Source: Sabethes cyaneus (lineage: Eukaryota > Arthropoda > Insecta > Diptera > Culicidae). Taken from it: a stretch of DNA of 64,000 bases. Each line of letters begins with the position of its first letter. The first letter of the stretch is position 1. The notes below the pieces were generated by a model. The model was not told the origin of the DNA, ran no database searches, and saw only the letters and a list, made by a program, of their open reading frames with translations. This document shows positions 54,261 through 64,000 of this stretch, in pieces. A program made the position numbers and the translations under genes. The stretch covers positions 57,081,544 to 57,145,543 of the forward strand of contig NC_071354.1 of the NCBI RefSeq assembly GCF_943734655.1, read 5' to 3'.

Positions 54261-55995
54261 TAGGGACGTGCGATATTTTATCGATACCAGAGGTATCGAT
54301 ATTTTCATTCGATATATCGAGTATACGGCATCGATATTTTACCATGCGATATTATCGGATATCGATACCTTTTTATCCGATATTATAGGTATCGAAAGCT
54401 ACAAAACGGCCAGTTCTTCACGCATAACATTTTGCCAAATTATCGAACTCGCATTTTTCAGTTTTCAAGCTTCCAAACAGGCATGTCTAAAAGCTGAATA
54501 CTGCATGCCGCATTTGAAAAAATACAAAGTTTACAAAGTTACAAAGTTTATTTGAGGCGAAACGCTGCTGCCGTGCCTGATAAAATGAACTGCACTCTCA
54601 AACAAAGCCAACAGCAACCCGTTTCGGTGTTGTTTTTCATACGCCGGTTTTTAGCACTTCGGTAACACCCGGGATTGCGTATGCTAGCTTCGTAAAAGAT
54701 CCTCGGATATATGCTGGATGTGTGTCTTTTTGCTAGCGTTAGGTTTTCGTATTCCCTTATCTATTTCATTGACTCACACGGCCAACTGAAATAAATATGA
54801 AGCACCTTCATGTGTGTTTTTGCAAACTTGAGAATACTCTTCTACGGTGGATGCCGATATCAACGGACTGTTAGGTTAATTATTTCCTGAAGCCACCACC
54901 GAACATCGTATCGCTGCAAGCGCAGATTGATTTGCAAGAACCATTTATAAAGTGAACTGTGAAGCGAGCTACGTATGATAATTTGCTTTAAACCGAACGT
55001 GCTCCTGAGCAGTTCTTTATATTCTCAGCCTAAAAATGCGAATCTCGTAATCCAGTCATGCCTTGTGTCACTCAAAATATTTCAGAAAATCGAAAAACTT
55101 TTTTATTGCTTAACATTAGTTTATTAGATTTGTTGCGTCGTTTTAGGAAACGGTACCGACCGTATAAGCTACGCTCGGTGCTTTGCCAATGTCTGATTCT
55201 AATTTGGAGTTTTATTTTTTGAGATGTGGATTATCTTTAATATTTTCCCCCCTAAAATAACACAATGTGAATAAATAATATGAGAAGGTAAACTTATGCG
55301 AATCTAAATTACATCTAACACTTTTCTGATTATAGGAGTTAATGTAAGCATTTATGATGCTGCTTCTGTTGGAATATAACAAACCATGCAGCAAATCAGC
55401 GAGGTTTTCAAAACAAAATCTTACCCGAATATTTTGTTGCATTTTAGACCAATCTATTGAAAAATTGTTTGAAACTGATCAGTTCTAGTCCTAGTGTTTC
55501 TAGTTAAAAAGCGCCCGCCTAACCAACAAATCTGCAGCGAACATTGTCGAGTGGAACGTATACGGTATCTTGGAGGTGCGGAGATGCCGGCGACATAAAC
55601 GAGGCAGGTGGCCGCATCGCAAGCCCGTGACGGATCGTATCTGAAAACTTTCTGAATATTTCGGGTTTCGATATCGGTGAATATCGAAGTATCGATATTT
55701 TGTTGCGATATACTCATTACTCAGTATCGGATCGGTCCGATATATTGCGATACCTGATATCGATACTTTGGCTTTCGATTCCCATCCAGGGATGCCAGGT
55801 GATTTTTTGAAAAGTCTTCACGAATCAAGGAAAAATGTCTTCATTTGTCTTCCTTCGGCTTTCCGCCCATTTAAACTGCATGGTGAAGACATGTCTTCAC
55901 ATGTCTTCAAGTGAAGACATATCACTTTTTTGTAACAAAAATGTCTTCAAAATGAAGACATGTCTTCACTTCTGGCATCTCTGTTCCTATCCCTA
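54261..55995. mobile_element. TATCGATA-rich non-autonomous element, hAT-like
   Basis: Both flanks of this 1.7-kb insert are packed with ATCGATA/TATCGAT words (54270-54400 and 55660-55790). The left end reads TAGGGACGTGCGATA; the right end, read inverted and with the nested MITE removed, begins TAGGGATAGGAATCGA. It splits one Jockey-like RT. No transposase frame is present in the interior. I cannot see a clean target duplication, so hAT membership is a guess from end sequence. Confidence 0.6.
55787..55983. mobile_element. hAT-type MITE, CAGRGATGCCAG ends, GAAGACATG interior
   Basis: CAGGGATGCCAG (55787) and the inverted CAGAGATGCCAG (from 55983) match at 11 of 12. TTCCCATC (55779-55786) and TTCCTATC (55984-55991) form an 8-bp target duplication with one change. 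The 197-bp interior repeats GAAGACATGTCTTCA in both orientations. It sits in the right end of the TATCGATA element. Confidence 0.85.
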
Positions 55996-56380
55996 ACGTA
56001 CACGAAGTACCGTACCGACCTTATCTGGTCATAGCCAACGGGTCAAATCAACAATAATCCCAGGTGTTTAAATCAATTCAATTCGGTCGAATGCAGCTTT
56101 CGGATCGGATTCTCGAGGTGTTTAATGCAGGTCGATGTGAACTCCACCAAGTTAGTGGTAACTGAGCGGCCTGGCATAAATTCATGCTGCTCCGGAGAAA
56201 TATAGTTTTTATTTTGACTACATTGTCAACAGTAAACTCAAAGAGCTTGGATCCAGTCGAAAGGTTTATTATTCCTCGGTAGTTTCTTACGTAGCGCTTA
56301 TCACCGGTTTTAAACACGGGGGTTATAAATGTTTTCCATGCGCTAGGCAATGCACGCTGAGAGCTAGTGTTCGACATCGG
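55996..56380 (-). pseudogene. Jockey-like RT, antisense, upstream half
   Basis: Minus strand from 56377: ALPSAWKTFITPVFKTGDKR, YVRNYRGIINLSTGSKLFEF, then shifted versions of the EHEFMPGRSVTTN block and a TSTCIKHLE block, and an AAFDRIELIDLNTWDY remnant near 56060. This is the start of the RT whose remainder lies at 53630-54260. Confidence 0.85.
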
Positions 56381-56390
56381 AACGAAAATT

Positions 56391-56587
56391 GAAGTCCGGG
56401 TTCCGGTTCGGTCCGGTCTTAAAAGTCAGCACGAACACTGTTATTCCGACTATAAAGACTAATAATCCAGTCCGATTTGGCACTATTCTGGTTCCGGAGC
56501 CGGAACAGAGCCAAATTGAACCGGATTAAAGTCGGAATAACAAAGTTCGTGCCGATTTTAGCCGGACCGGACCGGAACCCGGACTTC
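56391..56587. mobile_element. 197-bp foldback MITE, GAAGTCCGGGTTCCGG ends
   Basis: GAAGTCCGGGTTCCGGTTCG (56391) and the inverted GAAGTCCGGGTTCCGGTCCG (from 56587) differ at one base; pairing continues weakly through GCACGAAC and TTATTCCGA to about 60 bp. The centre again holds GGTTCCGGAGCCGGAAC, a short palindrome. It separates the mariner transposase end from the Jockey-like RT. No clear target duplication. Confidence 0.8.
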
Positions 56588-57345
56588 CAGATCTTGGAAA
56601 TGAGCTTCTTAAATTAGTCCATAGTGCTCACTTTATGTTCGCTCTGCTTGGCCAGCATGTTCGACCATACATAAAAGTCCTGGGGATTAAGATCTGGGGA
56701 GCTAGGAGGCCACAAAGTCTTATCGAGAAAATCAGTGAAATTCTCCTGACACCACGCTTGGATGATATTCGTCGTGTGGGCCGGTGCGCCGTCCTGTTGA
56801 AAGACGTAATGATCTTTCCCGTAGAGGTCACGAAGTGCCGGAGCCACAACCTTCTCCAGAACCTCGGTCTTATAGTACGCGGCGTTGATTTTCACGTTTT
56901 TCTCGATAAACACCATTGGAAGCTTCCCACGCTTGGATACGGCCCCCCAAACCATCACCGACGCGGTGCTCTGGAACCACGGGATGTTTGTGTGGGACGG
57001 GGGGATGCTGGCCAACGTCGGCGCCCACAGCCGATCATTTTGGACATTGTGCTGCTTTTGCAAAATAAAGAGTTTCTCATCAGAAAACACGAACTCCTGG
57101 CCAGCGTACCGCGAAAGCACTACGCCGAAATATGTCGCCGGTTCACTCGCCTCTCGCAAACAACTTAACTACGACGTTGCGGTACTACTTCATCGCACGC
57201 GGTAAACAAATAACAAATGACATCAAGTCGCGTCGGTTAGCCTATATATAAGGCTAAAGCTGACACCAATACCAATACACAGAATGCTCATGGTGCGCAC
57301 TTATACAACGATGACAAGTTGTATTCGAACTTATTGAACACCCTG
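56588..57345 (-). pseudogene. mariner-family transposase, DD37D type, partly intact
   Basis: A minus-strand frame of 181 codons from 57159 to 56617: FSDEKLFILQKQ (first catalytic Asp), VMVWGAVSKRGKLPMVFI, YVFQQDGAPAHTT (second Asp) and WPPSSPDLNPQDFYVWS (third Asp). There are 37 residues between the second and third Asp, the DD37D (maT-like) pattern. The C-terminus stops early at MD*FKKL, just before the MITE. Upstream, stops break the N-terminal DNA-binding region. The element's end is readable: CAGGGTGTTCAATAAGTTCG inverted, ending at 57345 next to TA (57346-57347). The other end is gone. Confidence 0.9.
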
Positions 57346-57347
57346 TA

Positions 57348-57775
57348 TATTACTGCACACACGCTTAGCGTTTACAAAACTCCAGAAACTGCGGGGGTTA
57401 CGTCGTTCTTCTAAGTTACTTCTTCATCAAAATTTCATGAAAAAAGTACTACTGATATTTGAAAGTGCTCCGAGTATGTTCAAATTTTATATACTGGTTC
57501 ATTTTTGAAAAATTTTAGAACTGTATTTTTAAATTATGATGCTTCTTTCTGAGATAAGATAGTCCCAAAAGTTTTAAACTGCTAATCCGATTAATATTAT
57601 TTTGCCATGTTGAACTTGATACACAAAAAATCTGTTCTGTCCCAGATTTGGGGATGTAAGAATCAAAAACAAGTAATCAAAATAAAGATTTGCTAATACA
57701 CTTTCATAAAAATGTATCAAACAACAATTCTTTCGAATATGGTTTAGATTAAGCTATGAACTTTTCCTCAAATAC
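57348..57775. other. Unassigned AT-rich DNA
   Basis: No gene or repeat recognised. Confidence 0.5.
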
Positions 57776-58000
57776 CTAATATTTTTTTGAAACGATGATT
57801 CTACAATTGATGAAGGGGCGGTAAGGGAAAGTAATGAAGAAGGATTTTTTTTCCGGGAATGAAGGGGAAGGGTGGAAAGGAAGGGGGGGGTAATAGGTAG
57901 CTATGCTTAACAAGTTGTCGTTGTGACTCCTATCTTTTGTCCAATGCTGGAAGGTGCATGGGTCGAACCAAGCTGTAATCAGAGATTATAACCGGATCCG
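57776..58000 (-). mobile_element. tRNA-derived SINE family T1, copy lacking its head
   Basis: Nearly identical to 61088-61320: CGATGATTCTACAATTGATG, GTAAGGGAAAGTAATGAAGA, CCGGGAATGAAGGGGAAG, a G run, GCTATGCTTAACAAGTTGTC, GACTCCTATCTTTTGTCC and GGTGCATGGGTCGAACCAAG. It stops at ATAACCGGAT, inside the B box, so the tRNA head is missing. On the minus strand it ends in an A7 run (57782-57788 reversed). Confidence 0.85.
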
Positions 58001-58261
58001 CTTAACAATTGCCTAATATTTCTCGATCGGTCGGTTATAAGCTTTACAGAAGAAAATAAAAGAAAAATTATTCTTCGTCTTTTCTAGTAAACTTTCAAAC
58101 TTTTCGCTGAGTACCTCCTTTCTACACAGTGACATTATCGGGCGTATCTGCCATCTTTTCCCACCACTTTTGTTGTTTTAATTGTTTTGAAACACTTCTT
58201 CCGTTTACGCTGTTTACACTTAACAATTGCTCAATATTTTTCAAACAAAAGTCTGGATAAT
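58001..58261. other. Spacer, nothing recognised
   Basis: AT-rich, short frames only. Confidence 0.45.
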
Positions 58262-58870
58262 TCACACCTACCAATTCATACTTTTGACGTAGGACTACGT
58301 CTTTGTTTACTGTACTGGGATAGGGTAGCACTTTGTGAAAACGAAAATAAAAGTGTAACGTTTGAATAAAAGATTTCAAATGGTAATAACTAGTAAACTA
58401 CTGAACGAAACTGAACAATTTATATGTCGTTGGATAGATAAAATGACCAGCAATTTTAAGGAGCGGGTAAAAGAGCAATTTTATGGAGGGCGTAAGAGGG
58501 GGGGCTCTTATACAAATGAAGCACAAATATCCTTAAAACTAATCAAGCAAATGGAACCAAATTTGGTATGTGGAGGTTTCAGAAGGCAAGAATTTTTTCT
58601 ATGGTGAATTGAGACCCCTCCCCTCTTTAGGAGAGGAGGCTCCCTAACAAATGAAATACAAATTTCCTCATAACTCGCGAACTAATTGAACAAAAGGAAC
58701 TAAGTTTGGCATTTGGGGTTTGACATGTGGGGGCAGTCACAGATTCTTATAAACATACAGATGCCAGAAATGCGGTTTACATTAGTCTTTGATCTAATGA
58801 TCTGATATAGTCCTACGTCACCCTTTCGTACAACCCTTAGGGCTGTATACCTTGTAGTTTTTTCAATAAA
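58262..58870 (+). repeat. Satellite-like element S1, most complete copy
   Basis: Three modules in order. Left: TGACGTAGGACTACGTC (near-palindromic), CTGGGATAGGGTAGC and AAAACGAAAATAAAAGTGTA (58267-58362). Body: about two units with GGGGGGCTCTTATACAAATG, CTAATCAAGCAAATGGAACC, AAATTTGGTATGTGGAGG and GAGACCCCTCCCCTCTTTAG (58490-58735). Right: GATTCTTATAAACATACAGA, GATCTAATGATCTG, GTCCTACGTCACCCTTTCGT and CAACCCTTAGGGCTGTATAC (58742-58860). The GACGTAGGAC and GTCCTACGTC words at the two ends are inverted. No coding. Confidence 0.75.
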
Positions 58871-59576
58871 ATTAATATTTTTCTGCTTATATCATTCTAT
58901 GACATCCCGGCTGTAATTCGGAAAAGGCGATCGTAGTACAACATTCTTCAAATATGTAATTAAAGAAAACAGGGTATTCATACTTATATGTGCCGTTTTC
59001 CGTGAAACTCATTCCTTTTATGTCTCAATATAGAATTTCGATACGCATTTCTTGGATTTCTAGCGATGGCCCAACTTGTCCAACATGGGCCGACTTTAAC
59101 AACATTTTTTTGTCTTTAGCTTTAGCATTTAGCCTATAACTTAATTATATTTTAAGCAGTTCAGTTCGAAAACTATACCTACCTTGTCCTTAAACCTTTG
59201 CAACGATGTATTTAGGTTTCCGAAATTACTTTTGAAACGTGAATTATAGGGGAATGCTAACCACCCTACTAGCACAGTTGTTATAAAGCAGTTGTGGCAA
59301 CTGATTTAGAACCAATTCCGGTCGTAAATAAGTCTCTTCAACTACAAGTGCCACAAGTGTGCTGTTTGGGTAATTACCCAACCACGACGCCAGTCCCCTA
59401 TAAATGTTGTATTTGGTCAGAACTTGGCCGTATAGTTTTTTTTGCATGGTTTTTGGCAACCAACGTTTCAGCGTCCTATTGGGATGTTAGCTGGCAATCC
59501 TTCTATCATACAGATTCGCCCAACTGCACTGTGCGTCGCAGTGAACCTTCTCGCCAAATCTAGTGCAGAGAGCCTA
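58871..59576. other. Unassigned
   Basis: No recognised feature; the 89-codon plus frame at 59294-59563 lacks motifs. Confidence 0.4.
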
Positions 59577-59830
59577 CACTGATAAAAAAAACTTGGTTTA
59601 TAATACGAAAACGAACGTTTGCTTTACGAATTCTTTCGTTGTTTTCTACCACGAAGTAGATTCGTAAAATCAATCCTGAATGTTTCGTACATATAAACAA
59701 AGCTATATTCGTACGACCTATTGCATTTTACAAAATGATTCGTAGATTTTACGAATGCACGAAAACACTCACGATAAAAATAATAATAGATTTCACTATT
59801 GCCCAATAGATGTCAGTATTCTATATTACC

Positions 59831-61087
59831 GACACCTATCGCAAGGAGGACAGAGATCGTGAAGAATTAGAACAACTATTCCGAGCTAATGACACATGCA
59901 AGTTTTACGAGAAGGTTAACCAAACTCGGAAGGGCTACACACCGAAACCTGACATGTGTAGGGACGAGGGAGGGAATCTAATCACAAACAAGTGCGAGGT
60001 GGTCGACAGATGGAAGCAGTTCTTCGATGAACACCTCAATAGCGAAGTCGCAGAAGGAGGTTGAACGGAAATTAACCTTGGAGCGCCCATGGAAGATAGT
60101 AATGTCCTAGCACCTGATCTCCAAGAAGTCAAACGAGAAATTGGGCTGCTGAAGACCAATAAAGCCGCTGGGAAGGACCGCCTACCGGCAGAACTTTATA
60201 AACATGGCGGAGAAACGCTAGCAAAGGCTCTACACGGGGTTATTTCGAGGATTTGGGAGGAGGAAAAGCTACCGGAGGAATGGATGGAAGGAGTGGTTTG
60301 TCCCATCTACAAAAAGAGTGATCGGCTAGACTGCTGCAACTACCGCGGCATTACGCTAGTAAGCGCCGCCTACAAGGTACTCTCCCAGATCCTGCTGCGC
60401 CGGTTGTCACCGATAGTACAAGGTTTCGTAGGGAATTATCCAGTTTCACGGGGGCTCGCGCAACTACGGACCAAATTTTTACTATCCGGCAGATCTTGCA
60501 GAAATGTCGGGAGTATAACGTGCCCACGCATCACATCTTTGTTGATTTCAAAGCAGCATACGATACAGTCGATCGAGACAAGCTATGGCAAATAATGCAC
60601 GAACACGGTTTTCCGTACAAACTGACGCGACTAATCAGAGCTACATTGGATCGAGTGATGTGTTTCGTACGCATCCCTGGGGCACTCTCGAGTTCCTACG
60701 AGACGCGGCGAGGGTTGATACAGGGTGACGGTTTATCCTGCATGCTGTTCAACATCGCTTTTGTAAGAGTGATGCGACGAGCGGGTATCGTAACGAGAGG
60801 CACGATTCTTACCAAGAGTAGCCAACTTCTAGGCTTTGCAGATGACTTCGATATCATCGCCAGGAACTTTGCGACGGCGGAGGCAACCTACGCCAGACTG
60901 AAAGCGGAGTCTAGGAGAATTGGGCTAAAAATAAATGTGTCGAAGACCAAATACATGAAAGGAAGAGGCTCGAAGGAAACAAACGCGCGTCTCCCACGGA
61001 CGGTAACCATTGGCGGCGACGAACTAGAAGTGGTAGAGGAGTTCGTGTATTTGGGAATGCTGGTGACCGCGGACAACAACACAAGTA
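59831..61087 (+). pseudogene. RTE-like LINE RT, best preserved copy of the family
   Basis: Starts in the linker (LEQLFRANDTCKFYEKVNQT, DRWKQFFDEHLN), then a frame from 60089: EDSNVLAPDLQEVKREIGLL, KAAGKDRLPAELYKHGGETL, EEWMEGVVCPIYKKSDRLD and YRGITLVSAAYKVLSQILLR. One shift near 60450 moves to a 202-codon frame: HHIFVDFKAAYDTVDRDKLW (catalytic Asp), IMHEHGFPYKLTRLIRATLD, GLIQGDGLSCMLFNIA, LLGFADDFDII (FADD, about 60833-60848), KINVSKTKYMKGRGSKETNA and EFVYLGMLVTADNNTS. It is cut at 61087 by the SINE. Endonuclease and C-terminal domain are missing. Closest thing in the window to a family reference for RT. Confidence 0.92.
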
Positions 61088-61388
61088 ATATTTTTTTTTT
61101 TTGAAACGATGATTCTACAATTGATGAAGGGACGGTAAGGGAAAGTAATGAAGAAGGATTTTTTCCGGGAATGAAGGGGAAGTGTGGAAAGGAAGGGGGG
61201 GGGGGGGGGTAATAGGTAGCTATGCTTAACAAGTTGTCGTTGTGACTCCTATCTTTTGTCCAATGCTGGAAGGTGCATGGGTCGAACCAAGCTGTAATCA
61301 GAGATTATAACCGGATTTGAACCCACAACACCTGCCAGGGCGTGTCGCTCACTGGTACCCGTGTACCTTTGAACCACAGAGGCGCTGG
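61088..61388 (-). mobile_element. tRNA-derived SINE family T1, full copy
   Basis: Minus strand: head GCGCCTCTGTGGTTCAAAGG (A-box like, about 61366-61386), GGTTCAAATCC (exact B box, 61313-61323), a body with GCTTGGTTCGACCCATGCAC, GGACAAAAGATAGGAGTCAC, a long C run (G on plus, 61195-61209), CCTTCATTACTTTCCC-like sequence, and a 3' A run of about 12 (61090-61101 reversed). It interrupts the RTE-like LINE right after its NNTS block. Confidence 0.85.
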
Positions 61389-61528
61389 ACAAAAGAAGTC
61401 TGCACAACCCCCCTTATTAACCATAGCCCATGGTCTATTTTTAGACACAAATTGTGCCTCTTCCTCCACCTGCTAGAGTAGAAACCAACGACCGAGAAGT
61501 TTAATTGGACAAAAGATAGGAGTCACAA
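61240..61528. repeat. Perfect 24-bp inverted repeat around the SINE head
   Basis: The 24 bases 61240-61263 (core GTGACTCCTATCTTTTGTCC) and 61505-61528 (core GGACAAAAGATAGGAGTCAC) are exact reverse complements. The left arm belongs to the SINE body; the right arm lies about 120 bp beyond the SINE head. A shorter echo, CTGGACAAAAGAAGTC, occurs at 61386. The arms could pair into a 289-nt hairpin. Confidence 0.9.
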
Positions 61529-61626
61529 TTATAAATTATGAATGGTATGAAATTATTTTTATCAGCTACGAATATTGTTTTACGAATGTTTTTTCAAACA
61601 AAATACGAAATTATTTTTTCAGTGTA

Positions 61627-61969
61627 GGATTATATCGGACTGCCTTGATGACCTTCGTTTGTAATTTCTGGTCATATGTTCTATTGCTACGTCTATTTTG
61701 CTTTCGGCGATCCGACGTCAATGTTTTAGAGGAACGTGTTTGAGCATGGTATTTACAGTCTAATTTAGACAGCCTCATCAGTGATAAGTCATCACTAAGG
61801 CTTCCTCCTGATCACAGAACTTGTGCAGCTTCCAGATCAAAACGCTCTCATTAGTTTCTTGGCACGACAGCTAGAGCCGCTCCAGTAACTAGAAAGACAC
61901 GATCAAATTCTAATTGAAACAGACTTTAAACTAAAAAGTATGAGACGCATTAGACGAAAAGTTAAAAAA
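61627..61969. other. Unassigned
   Basis: Nothing recognised between the MITE and the foldback element. Confidence 0.45.
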
Positions 61970-61982
61970 ATTGATGTAAATA

Positions 61983-62248
61983 TCGAATGATTGAGGTTTT
62001 GGCCGTTCAGTCATTAATTTGTAGTAGACGCTAGATTTTACACTTTGTAATAACAAACAAATTATAACCCAGACAACAACAACTAATAATAATACACGCT
62101 ATAGAAGCCCTGATGAAGATCCAATTCCGGATCGAAGCATTGGCGTAAAAAGTAAAATCTAGCGTCTACTATAATTTAATAACTGAACAGCCAAAACCCC
62201 AAACATTCGATACATATATATATATATCAGTCGAAAAATATCAGTTAA
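61983..62248. mobile_element. Foldback MITE, about 62-bp inverted ends
   Basis: TATCGAATGATTGAGGTTTTGG..GTAGTAGACGCTAGATTTTAC (61981-62042) pairs with GTAAAATCTAGCGTCTACTA..GGGGTTTGGTAAGC-like inverted sequence ending CATTCGATA at 62212, at about 85 percent identity. TTGATGTAAATA is directly repeated outside (61971-61982 and 62249-62260) and may be a target duplication. The loop contains the small palindrome GATCCAATTCCGGATC. A short (TA)n lies at 62213-62226. No coding. Confidence 0.75.
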
Positions 62249-62260
62249 TTGATGTAAATA

Positions 62261-64000
62261 GTTTCGGCGTTCGACCGATTAAATTAATAGTACAGAATAA
62301 ATATTCATAGATACTTTAGCAAAAAACTCATATCTTTCATCACATTTATTTCGCGCACTTTTTTCTGATATTCATGGTAATTTTTACCCCCATGAATAAA
62401 CATAAAAACGCACTTCGTCTTCTTTTCATAAAAATGCATCACAACAAACACGGTAGAGTAAATAAAAAAATCCATTGCTCATCGCTAGTAGACAACGTTA
62501 TTGAATTGAAATTGAGAACGAGCAGATTATTTTGAAGGGATGAACTGAAAATCATTATCATTGATTGACCGTAAAACAGTGGAAGGAAACTTTGCTTGAA
62601 AGTTTACTGTTATTAATATGATTATTTTATTACGTTCTTGCAGCATCAGTGGCAATATCTGCTACGGTGTCCCGAAGAACGTGTTGCGAGTTGGGGGAGA
62701 CCAAATTAGATGGAATCGAATAAAAATTATAATTTACAGCCCTTTTATCCACGGGGGAGTATCTGGAGGCGAATAGTTTTCTTCGCAATCGGTTTCTGCA
62801 TTTCACCACTATAAGATGATGTGTAAATTTACATTGAAATTATTTCTTACGCAATCTCGCAGCCATTTGAATGAAGTGTCAAAGTTGTGCCCTTCCATTC
62901 CTTACACTCGACATATAATGCAGTCGAAGAAAAGAAGTTCAACATCAAAAAGGGCAGAGCATTCCATCACCGTTTTAATTTCCCCTAGGTATTTTGAAAA
63001 TCTTGCAACGTCGACGGCAGCCAGCGATCCTTGGCGCGGAGACGGATAGTCGGAGTTATTCTTAACACATCACCCACCGTCACCGGCCGAGCCCGAGATC
63101 TCATTATTCGTCTTGCCTGTTCAACATATCTGCAAATGACATTCATTATTCCCGGTTCGTTTCGGTGGCCTGTTCTTGGGTAATGATTACCATATTTATT
63201 ACAATATCTGTTGACGTGTCAGCCATACTCTGCTGGGCTCGTTCGTCATCATCTTTCTTGGGAGATTAAACTTCAAGCGGTGAACTTTTCTCTGGAATGG
63301 TACCTAGGTTTGACTAGACTGAAGTTTAACGATGACACGTTGCAAAACATTGAAATTATTCGAATGCGGCCCCGATTCCAGCTACCAAATAATACTTCCT
63401 GATGGCTTTGGCTACCTGAGGCCAACTGGAAGATCAAATTTTGGTTATTGAATAAAACCTATTCTGGGGGCAAAAAGATAAACCTTGTTGTTGAGTAATT
63501 GTTTCAGCATGAATAAATTCGAACAGTTTCCCTACAAATACATGTCGACCTCCAGCGAAAGTTTTACCCTCGACATTAAATAAACGAGGCCTCTTTTTTA
63601 TGTCTCCGTAACAGTCGCTATCATCCGAAACATAAAATCTCCAAAGCTCGGAATGTTGCATTCTTTTAAAACCGTACTTAAAGAAACATTCTACAACGTT
63701 TTAAATAGCAATTCGCCTTATTGCTTCGCTCTGGCGACATAAAATTTAACGACAAACAAAATTTTCACTAAAGTTTGTTGCAACACATTCGATAATTGCC
63801 GATCGCAGCCGGACAGCTCGGTTCAACCACGTTTCGTTCGCAGCCAGGAAACATCTGCAGCTAATGGAATGTCATTCCGTCAGTCTACGGTTTCGGCGTT
63901 TTGTCGCGCGTCTTTCGATATCGATGTCGGCGGGACACAGAACTTCGACCCTATCACATCCTGACCGGGGCTGATCCGGAGCGAATTTACCAACTTTTCT
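62261..64000. other. Unassigned, about 1.7 kb
   Basis: No mobile element or gene recognised. The last 220 bases are GC-richer, with CGATATCGATGTCGGCGGGA, and might be part of a host exon or regulatory region continuing past the window. Frames at 62816-63049, 63211-63402 and 63434-63661 have no motif. Confidence 0.4.

Larger units (their letters stand above)
59577..61624. mobile_element. TA-flanked MITE (CACTGA ends) hosting a LINE and a SINE
   Basis: The left end CACTGATAAAAAAA (59577) and the right end, inverted from 61624, CACTGAAAAAATAA share the start; TA flanks both (59575-59576 and 61625-61626). Both arms are rich in TTCGTA and TTACGAA words (left 59600-59770, right 61565-61615). The original MITE would be about 350 bp; the rest is an RTE-like LINE (about 59830-61087), a SINE and associated sequence (61088-61528). 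Confidence 0.7.

Noticed and set aside
56635..57168. 177-codon plus-strand frame
   Set aside because: Antisense shadow of the DD37D transposase frame.
58742..58870. Helitron 3' end
   Set aside because: TACAACCCTTAGGGCTGTA can form a hairpin near the end, but the expected CTRR after it is not there and no TC start was found.

Overview
This is AT-rich, repeat-saturated DNA from an insect nuclear genome. The transposon mix (BEL/Pao, RTE-like and Jockey-like LINEs, DD37E and DD37D mariner relatives, tRNA-derived SINEs, many TA-, TTAA- and 8-bp-target MITEs) fits a mosquito (Culicidae) or a near dipteran relative. That assignment is an inference from element families, not from a host gene. I found no host protein-coding gene, rRNA or functional tRNA that I can defend. 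The window is probably intergenic DNA or the inside of a very large intron.

Layout. 1-4.9 kb: AT-rich DNA, two MITEs (one with an internal minisatellite) and an antisense LINE relic. 4.97-9.2 kb: a BEL/Pao element with an open 1,320-codon Pol and a probable 3' LTR, but no gag or 5' LTR. 9.4-11.5 kb: an RTE-like LINE split by a solo LTR (5-bp duplication) and by a broken DD37E mariner. 11.5-16.6 kb: mostly unassigned. 16.6-19.3 kb: a 5'-truncated Jockey-like LINE with its A-rich tail. 20.2-23.4 kb: RTE-like fragments in both orientations and two degenerate short repeats. 26.4-28.2 kb: a satellite-like element broken by an antisense Jockey-like LINE. 30.2-35.1 kb: dispersed repeats, then an element with inverted ends that holds an RTE reverse transcriptase and three MITEs, two of them nested. 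37.2-38.8 kb: a long palindrome flanked by TTAA (piggyBac-like) with a hAT-type MITE in one arm. 41-43.7 kb: a TA-flanked MITE, then a second copy of the inverted-end element carrying RTE sequence, with 8-bp target duplications, then another LINE fragment. 45.4-46.5 kb: tandem repeats and a MITE. 47.6-49.1 kb: a decayed antisense BEL/Pao pol. 50.9-57.4 kb: Jockey-like and RTE-like relics, a TTAA-flanked MITE holding a SINE, a TATCGATA-rich element, two small MITEs and a DD37D mariner relic. 57.8-62.3 kb: SINE copies, the satellite-like element, and a MITE containing an RTE-like LINE and a SINE.

How it fits together. The sequence is a stack of insertions into insertions, and most boundaries can be read from target duplications and inverted ends. 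The BEL Pol and the palindrome look youngest, the first because it is uninterrupted over 3.96 kb and the second because its two arms are almost identical. The most unusual object is the family at 31952-35101 and 41966-43050. Both copies have the same breakpoint joining a DNA-transposon-like inverted end to a 5'-truncated RTE reverse transcriptase, which suggests the chimera spread as one unit.
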